In this document: piece by piece, positions 45,333 through 55,710 of the stretch
Layout of the letters: every line of letters starts with the position of its first letter
How positions within the stretch are numbered: the stretch's first letter is position 1
Source: Laburnicola sp. R22_1
Taxonomy: Eukaryota > Ascomycota > Dothideomycetes > Pleosporales > Didymosphaeriaceae
DNA: 64,000 nt
Direction: 5' to 3'
Assembly: GCA_014281115.1 (NCBI GenBank)
Contig: JACONQ010000009.1
Coordinates: 2,232,001-2,296,000, forward strand
Made by a program: the position numbers and the translations under genes
The notes under the pieces: generated by a model
The model's input: only the letters and a program-made list of their open reading frames with translations
Told to the model about the DNA's origin: nothing
The model's database searches: none

Positions 45333-48300
45333 ATGTTTCCTAAGTCCTCTTAACCCCTAGACAATTCTATAATAAATAATATAATAGGGAATATTTATAC
45401 GCACCCTACTAATAATAGATTATATAATATTTATAATAAGATTTCTCTACTTAACTCTACTAGTAATCTATTATTTATTAAGTATAAAAAGTAGCTAATA
45501 GCTACTCTTAAAATTACTAGTTATCTTGCTCCTAGTTTTATAAGAAGTAGAAGCATTATTAAGCTACTAAAAAGGTCTACCCTAATAGAATTTTTATAAT
45601 AGCTAGCATAATAAATATATTACTACACTTAAGGTGGATAAGCTAGATAATAATTTTTATTAGTAGACTATAAGTAGCTTACACACTAAGGTAAAGCTAA
45701 ACTTATAATTACTATAATATTTAACCTATTTACTAGGTAATTTAAACTAGACTTATCACTTAAGAATAGTCTAAAAATTAAATAATTACTTGCTATCTAT
45801 TAGTTTTAGGCCTAATATTACTTTTCTTAAGGCCTACTTTTAGAGAAGTTACTAGAATTAGTAGCTAGAGCTATTATAAAGTCTAAAGATAACTCTAAAT
45901 AGGGTGGTATTGTTTAGACTTTATATAAGCGTGCTAATATATTTAAATAAGCTTTTATAATACTTAAGATATAGATAACTTATAATATAGTATATATAAT
46001 ATTAGAAGATTTTTAATTCTAGCCTAATATTACTAATTAAGCAGCTATTAGACTAGGCTTATTTAGCCTTTATAAAGCTCTCTCTTCTATTAAATATAAT
46101 TATTCTCTATAGAACTATATTTAAGTCCTATTAAAAGCCCCTAGCCTAGAAACGCCTAATGTACCACTTAGTTTGCGCCGCCCTTATATGGCTAAGTAGG
46201 GCTTATCCTACCTAGTTGCGCCCTAGCAAGCGCCCTAATATCTACTCTAGCTTATAGTGCCTACTTTATATCTAGATAATAACTTTTACAACTCTCTAAC
46301 TCTTAGATATATATAAATTAAGCTTACTAATAGTAAGTAGATAGATATACTCTAGGGTAGGCACACTTTTACTATTTCTAGTATATTTAAGCTAAAACGC
46401 TCTATAAAGCTACCTAATATTAATAAGTACTATAGTAAAGGTTAACCTAGCTTTAGTATTAAAGATTAGTTAGAGAATATATATAATAAGCTCTAGGTAA
46501 ATATAGACTATTACTAAGGTAATAACTATACAAAAAATAAAAGCAACTTTATAAAAGCTATACTTAGTCTTAAGAGACTGCGCAAAATTAGTATTAAATA
46601 AATTAGGCCCTTAATAAAGATTATAGACCTAAATTACTCTTTAAAATATTAAAAGAGATTTACTATAATTTATTTACTTTTTAACAGGTATATAAGAAGT
46701 TTTATAAGCTTTTTCTCTCTAATAAAATAGACGTCTAGATATTTCTATAGGCTTTTAAGAGGCTAGCTAAGAAGGGTAAACTAAATATAAAGACCTAAAA
46801 GGACAAATTATAACTTAAGTTAACTAGAAGTCTTAAGTTAATACTCTAAAGAGAAATAAAAAATCTTAATATTAACTACCTAACAATTAAACACTAGATA
46901 ACTATAGCTAGCTGCACTCTCTAAGATAATAATATAATAAACTCTTTCTAGGCATATATAAAGACTCTTTTTAAAGTATTACTCTTTAGATTAAAGTTCT
47001 TATATATAGCAACTAAAAATAAATACTCTATTCTAAACTTACTCTTTCCTTTCTAACTTTTTATAATTAGACTAAGGTATAATATAAAAAGAATAACGCC
47101 TGCTTTAGCTATAGTAAAAAGCTAGAAGGCAGATACTTATACTGCTGCTCTAAAGCAACTATATAAGTAAATATAAAAGTAGAAAATAATCTTAATTTAA
47201 ATAAACTTAGTATTACCTACTACTTTAATGTAGAGGTAGATAATTTATTAGATAATAAGACTTTAAATATAAGCTACTAGACTACTTTAATCTAGTACTT
47301 TATATAGAAGCTACTAAACTAGTTAATTTAGATAAACTATAATTTTAACTATAAAACGTAGATACTAAACTAAAATTACTATCTATAGACGATAAGATAG
47401 TAAGAGTTCCTAAACTATTTAGAGGCCTCTAGTTAGTTATGCTAGTGCAAATTATATTCTAAGAGTTAGCTCTTAGATTATAAGCCTAAATAGATACTAG
47501 TACTAGTGCTTATAACTTTATTACTTTAAGATATATAAAGATTGTCGCATTGTTTATTTAGTGTTAATTACCCTTTTTAACTATATTTTTTTTAATTTAA
47601 GCCTGCGTAGGTTGGGATAAAAAGGCCGCTCTAGTCTAGCGCCTAAAAATATAGTCTACTAAGTCTCTACTAACGCGATAGTAGTTACTACGTACTCGCT
47701 CCACTATGTATAAGCGCTCTAACGCCTGTTAAAAGTTACTTAAAGCGTGTATAGAAAACTAACTCTTACTTTATTATTACTATTATTAGTAATTACGCTA
47801 TATTTATATGCCGCTACGCGGCATACTTATATAACGCGCTTACTAGCTTACTATTTAACATTACAACTACGAGGATCTAACGCATCTATATAACACTCTC
47901 CTCCCCTAGCAACTTATTAAGCACTAGGGCCTAGAAAGATAGCGGGAAATAGAGCAATAGTAGAAGTCTCCTTAAGGTTAACTTTAATATAGAGATAGAG
48001 TGTTAGTATACCTATAGTATATAAGCTTTTACTTAGTATATATCTTATAAGTAGCATAAACCTACTAATATAACAGCTATTAGTTTTAGCAATCTTTAGA
48101 GATAATAGTAGAGGGAAATAATAGTTATAATATTATACTAGTTACAGTGCTAGCGCTATCTTATACCTCTCTTTTCCCTACTCTAAACTATAGTATAGCG
48201 ATGTGGCTTTATGCATAGTTTTGTATATAATTTTTTTTTAGTTAGAGTAGGCGCGCTAAGTCTACTAAGCTTACTTAGCTCGCTTATAACGCGCTAACCC

Positions 48301-48900
48301 TTTTTATTAACACTACCTTAAAATGCTTTTCTGTGTCTATAATAGCAGAAGGGATATCTACTATTATTGTAATATTTTTATTAGAAACCCCTTAGTTGCA
48401 AAAAAAAACCCCATATAAAGATAGTATAATAATAGCTTAAAGTGAAACTTTTTTACCTAAAGATACTAATCCCCTTAAGAACTTTATAGAGAAAAGAAGT
48501 GTAAAAGTAAATACCTATTTTATAGCCTAGCTTAATATTAATAAATATAGTATTATTGTATAGTTTATTTTCTATAAAATAGAGGACTATAATATTATTA
48601 TTAGTAAGAAGTTTTTTAAGTAAGCTAATTGTCTAGTTAATGCTTAGGACTGCTACCTTTATTAAAAAAATAAGAATTTAACCTTTACTAGTAACTTTAT
48701 TCTACTATAGACTTTTCCCCTATCTAACCCTTCCTACTAGGATAATGCTACCTAATAGAATAGTCTACTTAATAAATAAGATTATACCTACTAAATAACT
48801 TGCTTATTAAAAGCTAACTAAAGAATCTCTAAGAAGATCTCTATCTAGCTTTCTAGCTCTACTATCTTAGTTATTAGAATATACTTAAAAGCTTACTAGA
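45333..48900 (+). pseudogene. GP-2 gag-protease reading frame
   Basis: Starts at ATG 45,333 and is collinear with the GP-1 frame. The zinc-knuckle remnant is at about 47,099-47,155 (NACFSYSKKLEGRYLYCC, more Cys retained than in GP-1). The protease motif DTSTSAYNFITLRYIK is at about 47,493 and keeps the catalytic Asp; G is replaced by S, a G-to-A change. RA-b interrupts the frame at 47,543, and it resumes at 48,423. Stops at Gln codons are frequent. No RT-like box follows before the 3' LTR. Confidence 0.65.
47543..48412 (+). mobile_element. RA-b: full 870-bp A-tailed retroposon-like repeat
   Basis: Flanked by ATATAAAGAT at 47,533-47,542 and 48,413-48,422. Begins TGTCGCATTGTTTATTTAG and ends CAAAAAAAAACCCC. 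GP-1 near 34,145 has the empty site. No coding frame was recognised. The A-rich tail, the 10-bp TSD and the 5'-truncated relatives RA-a and RA-c fit a non-LTR (LINE-mobilised) family. Confidence 0.75.
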
Positions 48901-50244
48901 AACTAAGCTATAAAAATACCTTTAATAGAGATAGTACTATAAAGGCTATATAGCTACCTTTTTTAAACAAAGAACTATTAGATAATAAATTACTTTTTAG
49001 TTACCTTATTTCTACTACTAAAGAAAGCTACTAGTAAAACTAGTCCCTAGAAATTATACAGTAGAATCTAGGTCTTACTCTTAACTCTAGATCTAGAGAC
49101 TATAAACCTACTAGAGAAGCTAATCTATAGATTAGACAGCTTTTACTAGTAGAATTAACTATTTAATTAAAACTATCCTAGCTAGAATAATCTAAAGTAG
49201 TACTTTTTTACCCTACTAAATTGCTAATATAAAAAGAGAACTTAGTATTACTTACTATAGTAATAGTCTAGAAAATTATAACACTGCCTACTATAGTAGT
49301 AGATTAGAAGATAGAGAGCCTGTCTATTATAATAACCTTCCTAATAATAATCTTAAATTTACTAACCTAATTAACCTTAAGTTTAACTCTTTATAGAAAG
49401 GATACTTAGGTAATAAATTAGATAGTAAACTACCTAATAAAATCTCCTAAAATGCTAACAATTAGGAGCTGCCCCCTAACTATTAGCCCTTAATTTAATC
49501 TACTAGTTACCTAACTTATTTTTCTCCTAGGGGTACCCTAAGATATAGAAGTAGGTAGTCTAGTTTACTACTAGTTAAATAGCTTCTTAGCTAGCCTACT
49601 ACGCGCAGACACCTAGTACTTTTAGCGCTCTTATCCCTAGCTATTTAGCTCCCTAACTAGCTAGCTCACTACTAGTTTAATAGTTTCTTAACTAGCTAGC
49701 TTATTACTAATTTAGTAGTTTCCTACCTACTACACGCATATAGAGCACCTATAACTTTTAGCACCTCTACCCCTACCTTTAGATATTTCTACTACTACTA
49801 GTAGCCCCTATAGCTTTAGGAGCTGCCCTACTCTAATTAAAAACTATATAGTTAGGTTAATATATTTTTTAAAAATACTCTTTTATAGTACTAAGAAATT
49901 TTATATAATATAATTACGCTAGCGCGTAATAAACTAACTAGAAAAAATTTAGCTAACTATATTTTTATATAGTATTAGAGCTAAGGATACACTCTATTAG
50001 TAACATACTAAATACTAAAATATAGTTTCTAACTTTGCACTAATTTACCCCTAATTACTTTCTTTAATATTTCTACTAAATAGCACCTAAATTAAAAACT
50101 AAGGCTACTACTAGAACTATAGGGGCCTATTACCCCTATTCTAGCCCTCTTTAGCCCTAAAATAGTGCTAGTTATATTAAAAATCCGCTAAAACACCTTA
50201 TTTTTATATACTTTCCTTTCTATTTTTAGGTCTTAAAAGGAGGG

Positions 50245-50525
50245 TTATATAATAGTTTATGCCTGCGTCTCTACTAATTATTTACTATTACTTTTCTTTT
50301 TACACCTTAATAGCGCCTTTTATCTTATAAAAGGCGCTTTTTCTAGTTAGTGTTAGTGCGTAGTTAGTGTAGGCCTATGCCCTACGCCGCCTACTATATA
50401 AGTAAGGGTCTCCTAGATCTCTTTCTTATCCTCTATCTTAGTATAGTCTTAATTTAGTTACCTCTTTTAACTATACTAGCTATTTCTAAGAGGTTTACTC
50501 TATAAGACTATTTACTACCCTTACA
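50245..50525 (+). repeat. GP-2 3' LTR
   Basis: About 281 bp, partner of 43,888-44,168, following AAAAGGAGGG. It carries the stem CCTTTTATCTTATAAAAGG near 50,317-50,335. Confidence 0.8.
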
Positions 50526-51124
50526 ATTGCGTTATAAAGGCTATATTTTTCCTATTAATATTTAGGTACTAAAGGACTACTTTATACTCTAGAATTTAGA
50601 GGTATAAGGCGCAGTAAATTAGTCTAAAGATATTACTAATAGAGTACTTAAAAATAAGCTCTAAAGGCTCCTTTAACAATCCTTTTAGTTATATAAGATT
50701 ACTAAATTTTTAAGAATTATTCTTAACTTTATCTAATTAGTTATCTATACCTAACTAAATTTAATAATAACTATATCGCTATAGGTATTAGACTTAGACG
50801 CAATATTAGATTACTAGAAAATAGTTATTATATCGCTAGATATAATAGATATAAAGTTCGATTTAAAAGACGTAGTATTATATATTAAAGTAAAGATTTA
50901 GTATACTAGGCATTACTAATATTATAAAAGACTTATATACTATATATATAGTAAACTATAGTTACACTATAGCTATTAGGTTATAAGTATAATAACTAAA
51001 CTATAGTTAAGCGTCCTGTTACCTATACTGCTTCTATAGTTGCAACTCTACAGTCTACTATAGCTCTCTAATAATTTACTAGTTAAGAGATAATATATAA
51101 CTTAGTTATACCTAACTATTTATT

Positions 51125-51163
51125 AAAGATTTTTGTCGTGTGGAGATTCTAACTAAGGTCGAA
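51125..51163 (-). mobile_element. 39-bp RP14-end micro-insertion with perfect 14-bp TSD
   Basis: CCTAACTATTTATT occurs at 51,111-51,124 and 51,164-51,177. The 39 bp between them read AAAGATTTTTGTCG then GTGTGGAGATTCTAACTAAG and GTCGAA in plus orientation, which is the terminal sequence of RP14. The host here is RP14-e, which lacks the duplication elsewhere. Strand given relative to RP14-e, which runs on the minus strand; the micro-insertion reads as the RP14 5' end on the plus strand. Confidence 0.8.
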
Positions 51164-51309
51164 CCTAACTATTTATTAACTATTATTATTACTACTACTA
51201 TATAGAAAGTTAATAATATAATTATTATTATTTTATATATATTTTATTACTACTACTATATACTAGGTACTAGGTTTTAGTGCCTTCTATTTTACTTCTC
51301 TCTATATAG

Positions 51310-51406
51310 CTTTTTTACGACTAAGGAGTTTCTAATAAAATATTATAATAATAGCAATTATCCCTCCTACTATTATTAACATAGAAAAGCGTTTTAAGGT
51401 AGTATT
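51310..51406 (-). mobile_element. RA-c: 97-bp 5'-truncated RA copy
   Basis: Inverse of the last 95 bp of RA-a/RA-b, starting CTTTTTTACGACTAAGG. Flanked by CTCTCTATATAG and CTCTCTATATATAG, an approximate 12-bp duplication. Confidence 0.7.
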
Positions 51407-51508
51407 TCCTCTCTATATATAGTGCGAACTTAACCTTAGTTAGAATCTCTATATATTAAAAATCTTTAATAGACTAATTAGTATATAGCTTTACATTATA
51501 TTTTTATA

Positions 51509-51626
51509 ATTACCTTCTTACGCTCTTTTTAATTACTAAGTAGGAGGCTTTGCTTTTTTATTATTATGTTATTTAAGATAAAAGCCTTTGTCGTCCTACT
51601 CCTAGGTAGATAAATTAACGCCACAC
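51509..51626. mobile_element. RP12-d: short RP12 copy
   Basis: Shares TTTTTAATTACTAAGTAGGA, AAAGCCTTTGTCGTCCTA and the end TTAACGCCACAC with RP12-a. Next to it is a short (CA)n(TA)n tract. TSD not resolved. Confidence 0.65.
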
Positions 51627-51880
51627 ACACATATATATATTTACTAAAGCTAAATTACACTCTTGAATACCTTTACTTTAATAAATTCTTTTATATTTTA
51701 TTTAAATTTACTATAAAAAAAGCTATTTTAGTTAATAACTTTAGAAACGCTACTAAAAATAATAAATAGATACTAGCTAATATTAGTAGTATTATAATTC
51801 TAGCTACCTTTGCTTATACTAATACTGCCTACTATAAGTATTTACTACGCTACTATAATTAGTATAAAATTAACTATTTC
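51627..51880. other. AT-rich repeat remnant at the island edge
   Basis: RIP-like DNA with a short plus-strand protein-like frame (ANISSIIILATFAYTNTAYY) that was not identified. Composition changes abruptly at about 51,880 to ordinary GC content. Confidence 0.35.
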
Positions 51881-51925
51881 GCCAAGGGCTTTCAACTTTG
51901 TTGCCTTAGTTGGCGATGCAGCAAG

Positions 51926-52039
51926 TCAAGCTGCGGTGCTATTTTCTAGGAGTTCTAGGCGTCCGCGCCGCGCGTACGGGTCAGGCTTCGGGTCTCCAAT
52001 GGAAGCATGGATACTGCCGTGGAGCACTCGTGTTGTCAT
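51926..52039 (-). CDS. Possible 37-residue ORF in host-like DNA
   Basis: ATG at 52,039 opens a frame MTTRVLHGSIHASIGDPKPD... that is protein-like in composition (many charged residues, no low complexity) and ends at TGA 51,926, just inside the non-RIP region. No homologue known to me. It may be a last exon or a chance frame. The plus-strand frame at 51,810-52,157 overlaps it and is no better supported. Confidence 0.2.
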   Translation of the reverse strand: MTTRVLHGSIHASIGDPKPDPYARRGRLELLENSTAA

Positions 52040-52611
52040 GACTTTGGAGATGCATATGGCAGGCGAATTGGAGGGGGCCGGTAGTCGGGATTTCGCCGTT
52101 TTGCCGATGGATTATGCGGTGAAAACAATGGGTATTTTAGTATTAGATAAGGGGTGAAGGCTGCAACGGTTGATCGAAATGTGGTGCTGACGGCTAATAG
52201 TGATGGAATCTCGATGGCGGATTCAAATCTAATGATGCGTATTTGCTGCACTTGTGGTTTTTTAAACAGCTTGATATTACCTTCACTGTGCAACGCCTTA
52301 CAAATCCGTCGCGAGCCAAATCAAATCAACATTCACACAACGACTTCGCAGCCAAAAGATAGGTACATGTGAACAACACCCGCCCGCCTGGTTTCTAGTA
52401 CATACCGACATTCGAACCTCAAAGCCCACATAATCAATAAATCACACTTAACAGAAAGGAAAAAACATATAAAGGACCCAGCCCAGCCTACCACCAACAT
52501 CCAAAGCAAGCAGACTAAACAACACAGCTCAACACCGTATACTAGACCCAAATAACCCCCCTCATCTACCTTCCCTTTCCTCCCCAGCACACCAACCCCT
52601 CCAAGCAAGCC
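52040..52611. other. Host-like intergenic DNA
   Basis: Normal composition, no RIP signs, CA-rich towards 52,600. Short frames on both strands overlap without a convincing codon pattern. It may contain the 3' untranslated region of the minus-strand gene that ends at 52,612. Confidence 0.4.
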
Positions 52612-53245
52612 CTACCCACCACCCCTCCTCTCCAACACACCCGCAATATCCCGCGGCGGCGCTGCATCGCCCCTCCTCAGCCCCGGCACTTCATGCTCGC
52701 CAAAGTCCTATAGACACAGCGAATTAGCATGCATTCTAATCCTACAAGCAAGACCATGCGCAATCCAAAAACCACCCTCAGCTCAAGCTACCAGATAGCT
52801 CAAGCAACAGCCCCAACAGCCAGCAAAGAGAAAAAAAAGGGAACACTCACCCCCCTCCCCTCCCAAACCCCAATCCAATCCCACGGCCACCTCGCACTCT
52901 CCATCGCCCTCCTCTCTTTCTCCTTCTCCTCCTCACCCCCATCCAGGCCATCCCTCCTAACCTCCAAAAACGCACACCCCCCACACGCCGCATGTCCACA
53001 CGCCGCGCACTCCGCCCCAACATACCCCGGTACCCAGACGTTCCGGCGCTCGGACTCGCACCATGCGCGCAGGAAATGCGTCGTTGTGCGTGTTTTGTTG
53101 GGGGTGTGGCAGGCGGGGAGGAAACGGGAGGAGCAGCAGCGCCAGGTGTGCAGGAGGGGGAGGGGCGGGGTGTGCGTTGGGGAGGCGTGGAGGGGGAGGG
53201 TGGGGATGGCGGATTGGGGGTGAATGTTAGGGCGGGCGGTGTCAT
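52612..53245 (-). pseudogene. Small Cys-rich host gene with one intron; frameshifted or mis-modelled
   Basis: On the minus strand, a frame in the first exon reads TWRCCSSRFLPACH, FLRAWCESERRNVW, then AECAACGHAACGGCAFLEV, a Cys/His pattern like small zinc-binding proteins of ascomycetes, and ends WPWDWIGVWEGRG directly before a donor GTGAGT (52,850-52,845). A branch-like GCTAAT and the acceptor TATAG (52,708) follow after 143 nt. Exon 2 continues in phase (DFGEHEVPGLRRGDAAPPRD...) to TAG at 52,612. The only well-placed start, CAACAATGACACC at 53,245, is two bases out of frame with the Cys-rich part, with C-runs between them where an indel is likely. A TATATATA box lies upstream. Either a pseudogene, a sequencing indel, or an unrecognised first intron. 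I do not name a function. Confidence 0.45.
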
Positions 53246-53408
53246 TGTTGCGGGTGGTGATGGAGTGTGGTGTGTGGGTGTAGGTATGGTGTGGTATGTC
53301 TCTCTGCTGCTGCTGCGAAGAAGCAAGCCAGCAAATCCTTGAACAAGCCAGATAAATAGGTTGTGATTCTTAGTACAAAGTACATCGTGTCGCCTCGCCT
53401 CGCCTCGC

Positions 53409-53416
53409 TATATATA
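53409..53416 (-). promoter_or_regulatory. TATA-like box upstream of the Cys-rich gene
   Basis: TATATATA on the minus strand, 164 bp before ATG 53,245, followed downstream by a (GGCGA)n run (53,391-53,408). Position fits a core promoter. Confidence 0.35.
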
Positions 53417-53576
53417 CAACCACACCCGCGCCTCATGTGAAGTACAGGGCTGTTCGTTCAATTTCCGGAATCCGGATTCAATCATATCATGGAAGGAAAG
53501 TAAACTACCTTAGGTAAACTGCGCAAACCACAGCTCAAACCAACCAATGTGAAGAGGAAGTTCGTCGATCGAGGTA

Positions 53577-55708
53577 CTATGACTAATCACTCAACGCCCA
53601 GGCCCACTCAACGCCCGAAAATCAGAAAAGCCACCACAATTGCCAAAATTCATATCTCAGCCAATTTTAACAATATGGAGGCTGCGCTTGCTGCAATCGA
53701 AAGCTTACCATTAGGCGAAAAGCGTAATTACACCAGAATTGCCGAATTGTACGGTGTTAATCGGTCAACTTTATCAAGGCGCGCGCAGGGTCGCCAGCGC
53801 TCGCGCCTAGAGAATACGGAGGAGAAGAAACTTCTCAACACTACACAAGAAAAAGAGCTTACAAACTACATATATAAGCTCTGTAAGAGAGGGTTGCCCC
53901 CTATAAGGCAAATAATTCGAAATTTCGCGACAGAGATCGCTAGAAAAGAGCTAGGAAAAAACTGGGTTTCTCGCTATATTGCCCGGCATAATATTGAGCT
54001 TATATCGCGATGGACTACTAGTATCAACGCCTGTCGCCACCGCGCCGATTCTGCTACCAAATACGCCTTATACTTCAAGCTTTTAGGCGAGAAAATAACC
54101 TAGTACGGTATCGACAGTCGCCATATATACAATATGGATGAAAAGGGGTTCTTAATTAGAATCCTTAGCAAGATAAAAAGAGTGTTCTCACAGCAAATGT
54201 ATGAGGAGGGCCCTTATAAGCAAATGCTCCAGGACAGCAATAGAAAGTGGATAACAACAATTGCCTGTATTTGCGCCGACGGCACCTCATTAACGCCAGC
54301 CTTAATTTATCAGGTTACTACAGGCAATATACAAGATTCATAGCTTTAAGATTTTGATCCAAAACTCCACAAGGCCTTTTTTACGAGCTCACCAAGTGGG
54401 TGGACCAACAATAAGGTTGGTTTGGCGTGGCTTAAACAAGTATTTAATCGCGAGACCAAGGAGAAAGCTCGTACAGCCTACCAACTACTTATCCTAGATA
54501 GCCACAACTCTTACGTCAGCATGCAATTTATCACGTATTGTGATAACAACAAAATACTCCTCACAACCTTTCCGCCACACGCTACCCGCACTCTACAACC
54601 ACTTAATGTGGCGATATTCAAGCCTCTAAGCACTGCGTATAGTACAGAGCTCTCCGAGTTTATGTACAATTGCCAGGGCCTCTCAGCAATCACTAAACGC
54701 GACTTTTATCAACTTTTTAACGCCTCCTGGCAAAAAGCCTTTCAAGAATCAACAATACTTAAAGCTTTTAAGTGTACTAGGTTGTCGCCTTATAACCCAG
54801 ACGCTATACTTAAAAAGTTCGTCGCAGAGCAAGAGAGCCCTAGATCAAGTTGTAGTAGCTCGTCAAACCTCTCTAATTCTGATTAGCGTAAAGTACGGCA
54901 AATACTAAAGGAGGTTATTGCAAAGAACCACGCCAAAGAGCGCAAACAGCTATCGCAAAGTTATCACCAGCTTAAGGTCAAATACCAGATCCTTCAACAC
55001 CAATACAACAAGCTTAAGGAAGCTTTTTTCAATAAGAAGAGGCGCCGCCAACGTGGCAAGCCTCTCCTACTTAATAAACCTAAGGGTTGGCATGGTGGTG
55101 CTGTCTTTTACTCACCTGCCAAAGTTTAGAGGGCCCACGAGAGGCAGGAGGAAATAGAGGCTAATAAAAAGCTTCAACAACAACAACTCTTAGAGTCACA
55201 ACATCAGAAGCTTGTTAAAAAGCAGGAGAAACAAGCTCTTAAAGAGGAGAGAGCGCGCAAGAGGTTGGCGACGCAAGAACTGAGGGCGCAAGCAAAGGAG
55301 GCTAAGGCTCTTGAGCGAGCTGAAAAAGCAGCTCCAAAAGCAGCTTGAAAAGCAACTCAAAGGTGATATACAATTATCTGAGGGGGGTAACCGACGGGGC
55401 GTCAATCCTCGTACACCAAAAAAACGAGCTCCTAAGAGATCTGAGACTATTGTTGTTGATCAGGAGTCTACTGAAGAGAGGGTGTCCTCACCCCCTAGAG
55501 CTACGCGCACCCGTACAGTACAGCTCCCACAGCGTTATCGCAAGTAATTTATCGTTGCGCATTGGTTTTACATGCTCCTAGGAGTGCGCCTGCAAAAAAT
55601 CTAGTGATTTTACTATATATTTGACGCTCTACAGGTTGTAGAGCGTTGATAGTTCTGTCGGCAAAAACGGGCGTTGAGTGGGCCTGGGCGTTGAGTGATT
55701 AGTCACAG
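53577..55708 (+). mobile_element. P2: pogo/Fot1-like transposon
   Basis: 2,132 bp with terminal inverted repeats of about 44 bp (CTATGACTAATCACTCAACG / CTGTGACTAATCACTCAACG), containing two CTCAACGCCC motifs. Flanked by TA at 53,575-53,576 and 55,709-55,710. The right TA is also the left TA of P3. Confidence 0.93.
53675..55547 (+). pseudogene. P2 transposase (pogo-type DDE), inactivated
   Basis: ATG 53,675 (MEAALAAIESLPLGEKRNY). A psq-like HTH (YTRIAELYGVNRSTLSRR) is at residues 18-37, a CENP-B type HTH (QEKELTNYIYKLCKRGLPP) at about 60-80, and the DDE domain has MDEKGF (54,134), LILDSHNSY (54,497) and LQPLNVAIF (54,592), so the third acidic residue is Asn. A coiled-coil, Lys/Glu/Gln-rich tail runs to PQRYRK at 55,547. 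Defects: TAG near 54,102 and two stops at 54,343-54,350 (Gln/Trp positions), a stop at 54,884, and a frameshift near 55,310. About 620 codons in all, normal for the family. Confidence 0.88.
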
Positions 55709-55710
55709 TA

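Larger units (their letters stand above)
43888..50525 (+). mobile_element. GP-2: second gag-protease LTR element
   Basis: LTRs at 43,888-44,168 and about 50,245-50,525 (281 bp each; the first starts TGCTATAATAG and the second ends CCCTTACA). The right target duplication is ATTGC (50,526-50,530); on the left ATTGC overlaps the first LTR bases at 43,886-43,890, so the exact LTR start is ambiguous by three bases. RP14-c near 37,970 shows the uninserted site. Without RA-b it is about 5.76 kb. As in GP-1, there is gag and a protease-like motif and no RT or integrase. Confidence 0.8.
43401..51469 (-). mobile_element. RP14-e: RP14 element split by GP-2 and small insertions
   Basis: Outer ends CTTCTTCTCTAGGG (43,401) and AAAAATCTTTAA (51,469) are flanked by a perfect 13-bp duplication TAGACTAATTAGT (43,388-43,400 and 51,470-51,482). 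Subtracting GP-2 with its 5-bp TSD, RA-c and the 39-bp insertion with its TSD leaves about 1.26 kb, equal to RP14-b and RP14-c. This confirms the nesting. Confidence 0.85.

Noticed and set aside
52729..53342. Long plus-strand ORFs in the GC-rich block
   Set aside because: Low-complexity translations (Pro/Ser/Arg-rich, then Gly/Val-rich), opposite the spliced minus-strand frame that has consensus splice sites; judged to be shadows.
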